The position numbers and the translations under genes were made by a program. Under the pieces are notes generated by a model that worked only from the letters and a program-made list of their open reading frames with translations, was not told the DNA's origin and made no database searches. Source: Dyadobacter psychrophilus (GTDB lineage: Bacteria > Bacteroidota > Bacteroidia > Cytophagales > Spirosomataceae). From it: a stretch of DNA of 64,000 nt. Where the stretch lies: positions 115,787 through 179,786 of the forward strand of contig NZ_FUZA01000009.1 in NCBI RefSeq assembly GCF_900167945.1. Reading direction: 5' to 3'. Below, piece after piece: positions 17,550 to 25,250 of the stretch. Each line of letters begins with the position of its first letter. Positions within the stretch are counted from its first letter, which is position 1.

Positions 17550-18302
17550 ATGTCTCGAATTGCATTGATTACCGGAGCTACATCCGGAATTGGAAAGGCG
17601 ACTGCGCAGTTATTTGCTGATGCCGGAATTGATCTCATCCTTTGCGGTCGCCGCCAGGAGCGTTTAGATGAAGTTTCTGCCGAATTATCCGGCAAAGTCA
17701 AAGTTACCACACTTGTTTTTGATGTGCGTGATAAAGGTGCTGTGCTCGCGATGATCGGATCGCTGCCGGACGATTGGAAAAATATCGATATTCTGGTAAA
17801 TAATGCCGGAAATGCGCATGGAATGGGGGCATTGGATGAGGGCGACACAGAGGATTGGGACGCAATGATCGACGGAAATGTGAAAGGCCTCCTTTATGTT
17901 TCAAAAGCGGTAATTCCTCTTATGCTTGAAAAAGGAGCGGGACACATTGTTAATATCAGTTCGATTGCGGGAAAGCAAACTTACGCTAATGGTGCCGTTT
18001 ACTGCGCGTCTAAGGCTGCCGTCGAAGTGCTTAGTGAAGGAATGCGCCTCGAATTGACACAGCATGGCATTAAGGTTACCAATGTTGCGCCCGGCGCTGT
18101 GGAAACGGAATTTTCACTGGTTCGCTTTAAAGGTGATGAAGACCGAGCCGAAAAAGTATATCAGGGCTTTGACCCCTTGCAGGCTGTTGACATTGCTGAC
18201 GCCATTCTCTACGCGGTGAATGCCCCGAGCCGGGTTACGATCGCAGATATAACAATTTTAGCTGGTGCGCAATCTGCCGCAACGACGATTCACCGGAAGT
18301 AA
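17550..18302 (+). CDS. SDR-family NAD(P)-dependent oxidoreductase (YdfG-like)
   Basis: Classical short-chain dehydrogenase of 250 residues. The cofactor loop TGATSGIGKA is at residues 8-17, NNAGN is near 86, and the catalytic Tyr-Lys pair is in YCASKAA near residue 151. The arginine pair in LCGRRQERL after the second strand suggests NADP preference. Closest in style to 3-hydroxy acid or serine dehydrogenases (YdfG type), but the substrate is not proven. The MFS exporter gene starts 2 bases after its stop, so the two form an operon. Confidence 0.88.
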   Translation: MSRIALITGATSGIGKATAQLFADAGIDLILCGRRQERLDEVSAELSGKVKVTTLVFDVRDKGAVLAMIGSLPDDWKNIDILVNNAGNAHGMGALDEGDTEDWDAMIDGNVKGLLYVSKAVIPLMLEKGAGHIVNISSIAGKQTYANGAVYCASKAAVEVLSEGMRLELTQHGIKVTNVAPGAVETEFSLVRFKGDEDRAEKVYQGFDPLQAVDIADAILYAVNAPSRVTIADITILAGAQSAATTIHRK

Positions 18303-18304
18303 GC

Positions 18305-19537
18305 ATGAAACCTATTGAACAAAATTCCCTTGCTGTCGATGCAAATCCAGCAATAAATACTTCGCAAACAGTTTTCCCAATATTGCTTGCTTTGAGCTTC
18401 TGTCACTTATTAAATGACACGATGCAATCTTTGATTCCCTCCATTTATCCAATGGTAAAGGAGTCTTTCCAACTTAATTTTACACAAATCGGGCTGATTA
18501 CATTTACATTTCAGGTGAGCGCTTCGGTGCTTCAACCCGTGGTCGGCGCTTTTACGGACAAGCGACCGCAACCTTTTGCATTGGCGGTGGGCATGTGTTT
18601 TACATTACTTGGACTGATTTCTTTGTCTCTTGCAAACAGCTTTAATCTTGTTCTGCTGTCTGTTGGATTGATCGGCGTTGGTTCTGCGGTTTTTCATCCC
18701 GAGGCTTCGCGCGTAGCGCGTATGGCATCGGGTGGGAAGCATGGCATGGCGCAGTCGCTGTTTCAGGTGGGAGGCAATGCGGGCAGTTCGCTTGGGCCGT
18801 TACTCGCGGCATTGATTCTGCTTCCTTATGGCCGTTTTCAAGTGATCTGGTTTTCGCTGGTGGCGTTGTTGGCAATTGTGATTCTTTCCTGGGTGGGCGG
18901 CTGGTATAAGCAAAGTTTGAGCCATGTGGCTGCCAAAAAAGTAGAAAAAGCGCATCAGGAATCGCATTTGTCAAAAGGGAAGATTGTGTTTGCGATTGGT
19001 ATTTTGCTGCTGCTGATTTTTTCGAAATACATTTACATGGCCAGCATTTCAAGCTATTTTACATTTTATCTTATTGATAAATTCGGCGTCTCCATTCAAA
19101 ATTCGCAGATTTACCTGTTTGCATTCTTGTTTGCAGTCGCGGCTGGAACATTCATCGGCGGGCCGGTTGGGGATAGGATCGGAAGGAAATATGTAATCTG
19201 GATTTCGATATTAGGCGCGGCTCCATTCGCATTACTGCTTCCTTACGTGAATTTGTTCTGGACGGGCGTGTTAAGCTGCATTATTGGGCTTATTCTTTCC
19301 TCAGCCTTTTCTGCAATCCTGGTTTATGCACAAGAGCTAATTCCAGGAAAAGTCGGCATGATCGCAGGTTTGTTCTTCGGCTTCGCTTTTGGCATAGCAG
19401 GAATCGGTTCAGCCATTTTGGGCAGCCTGGCGGATAAAACCAGCATCGAATATGTCTTTTGGATCTGTTCGTTTTTGCCACTTATCGGCTTATTGACCGG
19501 TTTCTTACCGAATTTAGAGCGGAGTAAGACTTCCTAA
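18305..19537 (+). CDS. MFS transporter, fosmidomycin-resistance (Fsr) type
   Basis: Twelve-helix major facilitator exporter of 410 residues. The N-terminal sequence LLALSFCHLLNDTMQSLIPS and the segment GVGSAVFHPEASRVARMASGG are typical of the Fsr subfamily, which exports fosmidomycin and related small molecules. The signature loops TDKRPQP and GDRIGRKYV between helices 2-3 and 8-9 are present. It follows an SDR gene after 2 bases, and its stop overlaps that of the convergent M23 peptidase gene by 4 bases. The natural substrate is unknown. Confidence 0.9.
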   Translation: MKPIEQNSLAVDANPAINTSQTVFPILLALSFCHLLNDTMQSLIPSIYPMVKESFQLNFTQIGLITFTFQVSASVLQPVVGAFTDKRPQPFALAVGMCFTLLGLISLSLANSFNLVLLSVGLIGVGSAVFHPEASRVARMASGGKHGMAQSLFQVGGNAGSSLGPLLAALILLPYGRFQVIWFSLVALLAIVILSWVGGWYKQSLSHVAAKKVEKAHQESHLSKGKIVFAIGILLLLIFSKYIYMASISSYFTFYLIDKFGVSIQNSQIYLFAFLFAVAAGTFIGGPVGDRIGRKYVIWISILGAAPFALLLPYVNLFWTGVLSCIIGLILSSAFSAILVYAQELIPGKVGMIAGLFFGFAFGIAGIGSAILGSLADKTSIEYVFWICSFLPLIGLLTGFLPNLERSKTS

Positions 19538-20235
19538 TCAGGCGGATCATTTTCCTTAATTCTTAAAATCAAATTTGGATCGGGGCAAAGGTTCAGATAG
19601 TATTCCTGGTCCTGGATACTGCTTACGCCGGGGAAGTCACCTTTGAAATCGCCTATATCTTCAATGATCTGGAAGTGCAGGTGAGGGGGCCAGTCGCCAT
19701 TTTTCGGGTAAGAGCCTATGGCTGCGAAATGTTGGTGGGCTGAAATGTTTTTGCCAACGTATAGTCCGTCCAGCGAAGCAACGGACAGGTGCCCGTAAAG
19801 CGTGTAGAATGTGTGATTTTCCAATGTGTGTGCGAGAATGATTGTCGGGCCATAATCGCCGTAATGATTGTTAAATGCGAAGCTGTGTACGGTTGCATCT
19901 AATGGCGCATAAACAGGTTCGCCAGCATCTGCCCAAATATCCGTTCCAAGATGAATGCTTCTGGGTTGGCCGGCTTCATTATTGAAATATTTGCGTTGCC
20001 GATAAATAATGCGGTTTTCGGCGTAGCCGCCAATTCCAACGAAGGCGTTTCCTACCAACATTTCTTTGAAGACAAAATCAGAAAAAATGGAGGTTTCAGA
20101 TAAGTCGCGTTGTAACAGGGCTTCATTTGTTGCGGAAAAATCAAGCTTTTTAAATGGCTTTGCACTGTTGATTACGGGTGCAAAGCCATCGTGTTTTTCG
20201 AGAATTTCTTGAAGTGTCAGCATTGATGTTGGCAT
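19534..20235 (-). CDS. M23-family metallopeptidase
   Basis: LytM-type zinc peptidase of 233 residues. The zinc site is visible as HLGTDIWADAGEPV (His and Asp) and HLHFQI, with a third histidine in YTLYGHLS. Family members cut peptidoglycan cross-links, but this one has no obvious signal peptide, and the architecture (about 85 residues before the domain) is unlike cell-division hydrolases, so its substrate and location are uncertain. It begins 8 bases after the stop of the DUF5117-type protease gene, implying joint transcription. Confidence 0.85.
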   Translation of the reverse strand: MPTSMLTLQEILEKHDGFAPVINSAKPFKKLDFSATNEALLQRDLSETSIFSDFVFKEMLVGNAFVGIGGYAENRIIYRQRKYFNNEAGQPRSIHLGTDIWADAGEPVYAPLDATVHSFAFNNHYGDYGPTIILAHTLENHTFYTLYGHLSVASLDGLYVGKNISAHQHFAAIGSYPKNGDWPPHLHFQIIEDIGDFKGDFPGVSSIQDQEYYLNLCPDPNLILRIKENDPPD

Positions 20236-20243
20236 TCGTTTTC

Positions 20244-22823
20244 CTATTTTGGATCCAGCGCCATTTTAATCCGCTGTAAAACATCCTGCAAATGATATTT
20301 GGTGATCTTATCCGTTGATTTTGCAATAGCAGGCTGCAACGATGATTTTAAACTCTCTAAATGCGCTCTTGCAACAGAAGGCAGATCGGTTTTTTCAAGC
20401 TCAACAACTCGGGTAGAATACCCATAAGTAATGCCAACGGGCACTGAAAGGACATTGGCTTTACCTGGTTTTAGTAGATCAACCAATTTTTCGATGTACA
20501 CTTTTTGGAGGTTCCTGCGATGCAGATCAATGCTTTTGCCTGTTTTTGTTTCAGCCCAGATGCCGGTTTCAAGATCTGAAAAAAGATCGTCTAATGTGTA
20601 ATTTTTGCTCGAAATTCCGGTTTCCATTAACCTCACTGCCCGGTCGCCTGCGAAGAGGGTTGTTAATGCATATTCCTGCAATGCTTTAATCGCTTCGACA
20701 CCGGTTTCCGGTTTGATTTTACTTAGAATGTTTTGGTCTAACAACCACGTTGGCGTTTTGAATAACTGGCTGTTCAAAAATGCAACTGCTTCTTTCTGAG
20801 TTGTTTTTGGCACAGTTTCAAAAGTGGAGCCTTCCATGTCATACGTTGTCGGGTTATCATAAATTCCACCGACATTTTTCATTACATGACCAAGATAGCG
20901 GCGATATTGCTGTATTACATTGTTGTAAATCTCATCCAGCTCCTTATAACTTTCTCCGTCTTCACGGCTCCATTCGATAAGGTTCGGAAGAATTCTTTTC
21001 AAGTTTTTGATTCCATATTCGGAAGCTTTCATGGCATTGTCACTCAAATCTTCGGTCTGGTAACGTGGGTCATAAGGGCTGATTTCCGTTCCAAAATGCA
21101 GGCGGGAGTCCTTATACGCTTCTTTGGTCATCGCATTCAACAGCTGTTTTTCAGACTTCACGTCTTTTGCATCCATAAAATTGCTGTAACCCCACTGGAT
21201 CGCCCATTTATCGTAGTCCCCAATTCTTGGAAAAAGATTGGTAATGCTGTCTTCTGGCTGGGCCACATAGTTAAACCGCGCATAATCCATTATGGAAGCT
21301 GTGTGACCATGTTCTTCAATCCAGGCTTTATCGCGCAGCTTTTCAACGGGCGTTGCCGAACTCGCGCCCATATTGTGCCTCAGTCCCAGCGTATGACCGA
21401 TTTCGTGTGACGAAACAAAGCGCACAAGCTGGCCCATGAGCTCATCGTCAAACTTTTTTGTGCGTGCCTTCGGATCCACCGCGCCAGCCTGAATAATGTA
21501 CCAGTTGCGCAGCAGACGCATTACATTATGATACCAGCCGATATGACTTTCCAGAATTTCGCCGCTTCTTGGGTCATGCACATTAGGCCCGTAAGCATTT
21601 TGAATGTCAGCTGCGAAGTAACGGATCACCGAGTAACGCGCATCTTCCAGGCTCATAGTCGTATCATTGTCCGGCCAGTATTCGCCTCTGATCGCATTTT
21701 TCCAGCCTGCTTTCTCGAATGCTTCCTGCCAGTCGTCAACACCTGCTTTCAAATACTTCCGCCATTTTTCGGGAGTAGCTGGATCAATGTAATAAACGAT
21801 TGGTTTTTTTGGCTCGATTAATTCACCGTTTTGCTGGCGTTTCGCTTCTTCTGCGTTTTTGGGTTCCAGGCGCCATCTTACCGCAAAAACCTCTGTATCA
21901 GAGCGCTGCGATTCTTCCCCAAAAATGGCATATTGATTGGCGAAATAACCAACCCGGCTATCGAAAATCCTTTTACGCATTGGCTTTTCAGGAAGGAGGA
22001 TTAACGAAGTGTTCATTTCCATGGTAACAACGCCGGCATCAAGTCCGGAAGGCAAATATTGGCCGATCGATGGCACTGGCGAAGTTGAAAGAAGTTGAGG
22101 TGTTACAGAAAACGTCTTAACCGTTCGGATTTCGGTGTTGATCGGAAACGACCGGATCTTCTCGATATAGGATGCCTCCTTTTTAAATGCTGTAAGTTTC
22201 AGAAGTTGCTTACTAATCGCACTTAATGAAAATACCTGATTATCAGCATTAAAGAAATCGGTTACATCAATAACCGACGATTTTGCCCCCGGTTCTTTTT
22301 TTACAGCCTTTATCTCAAAAACGCCAATAATAGGGTCCGAATTCGAATTTTTTACGGCCTGGAAAATAGGCTTGGTGCTGTCCGGACTCGCAACAACCAC
22401 AGTCACAGATCGTAAAAGAAGATTGTGGTCCATTCCCTTTTCCCAGCGGATCATTTGCCGGTTAACCTCCTCACCTCCAAAAATGCCTCCGCCTGCCGCC
22501 GTTTTGGCATAACGGGTAACGGCCATTATATCTTTGTCCAACAGCGAATCAGGAATTTCGAAATACCATTTTTCGTCCATTTTATGAACGGAAATCATTC
22601 CCTTCTGACTAATTGCGCTGGTGTCAATCAAATCTTTAAAAGCCTTGGGGCTCTTTTTTCTGTCGTCTTTAAGTTTTTCTTTCACCGCGGTGGCCACAGC
22701 GTCGACTGCTTTGTCAATTTTGACGTCTTCCTGTTTTTCTTTCTTTTTCTTCTTTTGCGCGTAAGTGGTTGTGATAAACAGGAATACGATCCCTGCAAGG
22801 AGGAAATAACGAATTAATCTCAT
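20244..22823 (-). CDS. Secreted zinc metalloprotease, DUF5117/DUF5118 type
   Basis: Large exported protease of 859 residues. A signal peptide (IRYFLLAGIVFLFITTTYAQ) is followed by a lysine-rich linker, N-terminal DUF5118/DUF5117-type domains and, near residue 470, the extended zinc motif HEIGHTLGLRHN, in which three histidines bind zinc and the glutamate is catalytic. The SIMDYARFNYVAQPED segment after it supplies the Met-turn-like region. The family is widespread in Bacteroidota and of unknown substrate. An M23 peptidase gene follows after 8 bases. Confidence 0.9.
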   Translation of the reverse strand: MRLIRYFLLAGIVFLFITTTYAQKKKKKEKQEDVKIDKAVDAVATAVKEKLKDDRKKSPKAFKDLIDTSAISQKGMISVHKMDEKWYFEIPDSLLDKDIMAVTRYAKTAAGGGIFGGEEVNRQMIRWEKGMDHNLLLRSVTVVVASPDSTKPIFQAVKNSNSDPIIGVFEIKAVKKEPGAKSSVIDVTDFFNADNQVFSLSAISKQLLKLTAFKKEASYIEKIRSFPINTEIRTVKTFSVTPQLLSTSPVPSIGQYLPSGLDAGVVTMEMNTSLILLPEKPMRKRIFDSRVGYFANQYAIFGEESQRSDTEVFAVRWRLEPKNAEEAKRQQNGELIEPKKPIVYYIDPATPEKWRKYLKAGVDDWQEAFEKAGWKNAIRGEYWPDNDTTMSLEDARYSVIRYFAADIQNAYGPNVHDPRSGEILESHIGWYHNVMRLLRNWYIIQAGAVDPKARTKKFDDELMGQLVRFVSSHEIGHTLGLRHNMGASSATPVEKLRDKAWIEEHGHTASIMDYARFNYVAQPEDSITNLFPRIGDYDKWAIQWGYSNFMDAKDVKSEKQLLNAMTKEAYKDSRLHFGTEISPYDPRYQTEDLSDNAMKASEYGIKNLKRILPNLIEWSREDGESYKELDEIYNNVIQQYRRYLGHVMKNVGGIYDNPTTYDMEGSTFETVPKTTQKEAVAFLNSQLFKTPTWLLDQNILSKIKPETGVEAIKALQEYALTTLFAGDRAVRLMETGISSKNYTLDDLFSDLETGIWAETKTGKSIDLHRRNLQKVYIEKLVDLLKPGKANVLSVPVGITYGYSTRVVELEKTDLPSVARAHLESLKSSLQPAIAKSTDKITKYHLQDVLQRIKMALDPK

Positions 22824-22919
22824 AGAGTTGGTTTATGTTTTGCTTGCTTACAAAAATAGAAGTTTGCCTGATAGGACATACAAATAATTCGAGGGAGGTT
22901 ACAAAAATACAGATAGGAC

Positions 22920-23855
22920 TTATTTAGATACCAATTCGGCAACGACACCCTCTTTCAAAGCATAACTTGAAATTTGTATCTTCCTGATCCCGTAGCTTTT
23001 AAGCACATAATCGACCAGGCATACGGCCACGACGATCATGTCGACGCGGAGCTCAATCATGCCTGGAATTTGCATTCTGTCATTATGATTTCCGGAGAGA
23101 ATAAGCGCATATGCCCGGTAAAATTCTTCCAGGGGCAATTGGAAATCGGTCTGGCTTTTGGGCGGCCAGTTATTGACGCGAAAATGGAAATCAATGTCAA
23201 CCAGCGTATCGAATGTGCCCGATGAACCTACAAGCTTGTCGGGGGAATATTGGTGCACCGCATTGGCTAGTGGAATCAGGCTTTCTTCAAAATAATTATA
23301 AAGATTTTTTCTGTCGCCTTGTGAAAGCGGGTCGTTGCGCATAAATTTTTCCATCAGCCGCTGTCCGCCGATTTCAAAACTTTGTTTCCAGAAAATTTGC
23401 GACTTATTACCAATGATAAATTCCACGCTTCCGCCGCCAATATCCATGATCAGAGATGGGGAATCGCCAATGTCCGCCCCGTGCCGAACGCCTTTGTAAA
23501 TGTATTCCGCTTCGCGATTTCCATCTATTACAGTGATAGCAATGCCAGTTTTAGAAAGAATTTCTGCACAAAAATCAGCTTGATTTTCGGCGTTTCGTAT
23601 GGCGCTGGTTCCGAAGGCGAACGTGCTATCGGGTGCGACGCCAAATTCATCCAGCTTTTCACGGAAATGATTAAGAACAGCCAGCGCGCGTTGCAAGGCT
23701 TCCTGCGTGATGATCTTTTTATTGATTCCGCCCAACCCGATCCTCGCTGGCCTGCTTTCATGAAAGATATTTGTAACAGCATCTCCGTTTTTATCTACAA
23801 TGAGCAGGTGAAAAGTATTTGTTCCTAAGTCAATAATTCCCAGTCGCGAGCTCAT
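22920..23855 (-). CDS. Exopolyphosphatase / Ppx-GppA phosphatase family
   Basis: ASKHA-fold phosphatase of 311 residues, the short form containing only the Ppx/GppA domain. The two nucleotide-binding loops are visible: IDLGTNTFHLLI near residue 8 and MDIGGGSVEFII near 142. These enzymes hydrolyse polyphosphate or convert pppGpp to ppGpp; the short Bacteroidota forms cannot be assigned to either from sequence alone. It is divergent from rpsU, with 156 bases between. Confidence 0.9.
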   Translation of the reverse strand: MSSRLGIIDLGTNTFHLLIVDKNGDAVTNIFHESRPARIGLGGINKKIITQEALQRALAVLNHFREKLDEFGVAPDSTFAFGTSAIRNAENQADFCAEILSKTGIAITVIDGNREAEYIYKGVRHGADIGDSPSLIMDIGGGSVEFIIGNKSQIFWKQSFEIGGQRLMEKFMRNDPLSQGDRKNLYNYFEESLIPLANAVHQYSPDKLVGSSGTFDTLVDIDFHFRVNNWPPKSQTDFQLPLEEFYRAYALILSGNHNDRMQIPGMIELRVDMIVVAVCLVDYVLKSYGIRKIQISSYALKEGVVAELVSK

Positions 23856-23933
23856 ATCGGGCGTTTAATCGGTTAAAAGCTTTTTCTTCAATGCAATGAT
23901 CACAAAAATAACCTAATAATAATGACTTATTTC

Positions 23934-23964
23934 TTGATTTTCTGTTTGATAAAGCTTTTCTTTG
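23934..23964 (+). promoter_or_regulatory. Candidate rpsU promoter (TTG-N20-TTTCTTTG)
   Basis: TTG at 23934-23936, 20 bases, then TTTCTTTG at 23957-23964, one base off the -7 consensus TAnnTTTG. The box lies 47 bases before the rpsU ATG. The -7 octamer and spacing are identical to those before acpP, and in both cases a CGATTT follows within a few bases. Confidence 0.45.
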
Positions 23965-24011
23965 CAGTCCGATTTCAGAAACCAATTCAAAGAACATTAT
24001 ATTTTATAAGC

Positions 24012-24206
24012 ATGCTTATTATAAACATTAAAGACAACGAATCGATTGACCGCGCTCTTAAGCGTTACAAGAAGAAATTTGAAAGAACTGGTACAATGCG
24101 CCAGCTTCGTGCTCGTACTGCTTTCGAAAAACCATCTGTTAGACGTCGTTTCGAAGTTTTGCGTGCCGTATACAAAGAAAAAACTTACGGTCATTTAGAA
24201 GACTAG
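24012..24206 (+). CDS. rpsU: 30S ribosomal protein bS21
   Basis: Small basic ribosomal protein of 64 residues located near the 3' end of 16S rRNA. The sequence MLIINIKDNESIDRALKRYK and the RRRFEVLRAVYKEK region are typical of bS21. The frame is open upstream to 23922, but the ATG at 24012 fits the family length. In Bacteroidota bS21 helps hide the anti-Shine-Dalgarno end of 16S rRNA (published knowledge); here the leader TTTTATAAGC shows no AGGAGG match, so a Shine-Dalgarno-based autoregulation is not supported. A strong terminator separates it from xerC. Confidence 0.97.
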   Translation: MLIINIKDNESIDRALKRYKKKFERTGTMRQLRARTAFEKPSVRRRFEVLRAVYKEKTYGHLED

Positions 24207-24264
24207 TTCCCGGGAATGGTGTTCTGAAAGATTTCGACAGGATTATTATATCCATATCATACGG

Positions 24265-24298
24265 AAAAAAGGCCGCTTGTTAAAGGCGGCCCTTTTTT
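24265..24298 (+). terminator. Rho-independent terminator of rpsU
   Basis: AAAAAAGGCCGC pairs with GCGGCCCTTTTTT (24286-24298) with one bulged base, ending in a T-run. It lies between rpsU and xerC, so xerC expression probably depends on read-through or its own promoter. Confidence 0.75.
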
Positions 24299-24311
24299 GT
24301 ATGTTGCTGTT

Positions 24312-25184
24312 ATGATTACGTTATTCATTGATTTTCTGAAATTCGAAAAACGGGCCAGCGTCCACACGATTAAGTCTTATCAGACGGATTTGGACCAGTT
24401 TCAGAAATATCTGCTGTTTCAATATGAGCTGGAGAAACCCCAGGAGGCAAAGGCTCCGATGCTTCGGTCGTGGGTTGTCAGTTTGATGGAAGAGGGCATG
24501 AATCCGTCCTCGATTAATCGTAAAATTGCTTCATTAAGGACCTTTTACGGTTTTTTGAAGAGAAAAAATGTGGTTTCGCAGGATCCTACCAAAATTCTTT
24601 CTGCGCTAAAAACCCGAAAGAAACTTCCTGCTTTTGTCGAAGAGAAATCCATGGAAATGCTTTTCCTGCCAGATACTTTCACCGACGATTTTGAGGGAGT
24701 TCGGGATCGAACCATTATGGAGTTGCTTTACGGAAGTGGAATCCGGCTAGCGGAACTTGTGTCCCTTGAAATAAATGATCTTAACCTTCCTGCAAGAACT
24801 ATACGCGTGTTTGGAAAAAGATCAAAGGAACGTGTGGTCCCTATCTCTACATCCCTTGCAAACTTGCTCTTCCAATATTTGGCATTACGGGCGCCAGAGG
24901 AAGACACGAACATTTTAATATTAACAAATTCAGGGAAAGCCGTTTACCCGGTTTTTGTGCAAAGAACTGTCGGTAAATATTTGTCCGCAGTTACAACATT
25001 ATCCCAAAAAAGCCCTCACGTGCTGCGCCACACATATGCTACGCATCTGCTCAATCGTGGTGCGGATCTGAACGCGATAAAGGAACTTTTAGGGCATGCA
25101 AACCTCGCCGCCACGCAGATCTACACGCATAACTCTATTGAAAAGCTCAAAAAAACACATCAACAAGCCCATCCAAAAGCCTGA
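24312..25184 (+). CDS. xerC: Tyrosine recombinase XerC/XerD
   Basis: Site-specific recombinase that resolves chromosome dimers at dif. The 290-residue protein has the N-terminal core-binding domain (to about residue 95) and the catalytic domain with Arg145 (GSGIRLAEL), Lys169, His236 and Arg239 (HVLRHTYATHLL), His262 (LGHANLAAT) and the nucleophile Tyr271 (QIYTH). I chose the ATG at 24312; the frame extends to a TTG inside the T-run of the preceding terminator, which is an unlikely start. XerC and XerD cannot be distinguished with certainty. ppc follows after 66 bases. Confidence 0.93.
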   Translation: MITLFIDFLKFEKRASVHTIKSYQTDLDQFQKYLLFQYELEKPQEAKAPMLRSWVVSLMEEGMNPSSINRKIASLRTFYGFLKRKNVVSQDPTKILSALKTRKKLPAFVEEKSMEMLFLPDTFTDDFEGVRDRTIMELLYGSGIRLAELVSLEINDLNLPARTIRVFGKRSKERVVPISTSLANLLFQYLALRAPEEDTNILILTNSGKAVYPVFVQRTVGKYLSAVTTLSQKSPHVLRHTYATHLLNRGADLNAIKELLGHANLAATQIYTHNSIEKLKKTHQQAHPKA

Positions 25185-25201
25185 AACCCATTTTTTAGAA
25201 G

Positions 25202-25209
25202 TATATTTG
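25202..25209 (+). promoter_or_regulatory. Candidate ppc promoter -7 box
   Basis: TATATTTG matches TAnnTTTG exactly, 41 bases before the ppc ATG. No TTG is seen at the expected -33 distance, so this is a partial promoter match only. Confidence 0.35.
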
Positions 25210-25250
25210 CCTTAATTGCAGTTTCCAGAATATAATTTTGTCACTCCAGT

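Noticed and set aside
24297..24311. TTG start for xerC five codons upstream of the ATG
   Set aside because: The TTG lies in the T-run of the rpsU terminator, and the family begins at the ATG at 24312.
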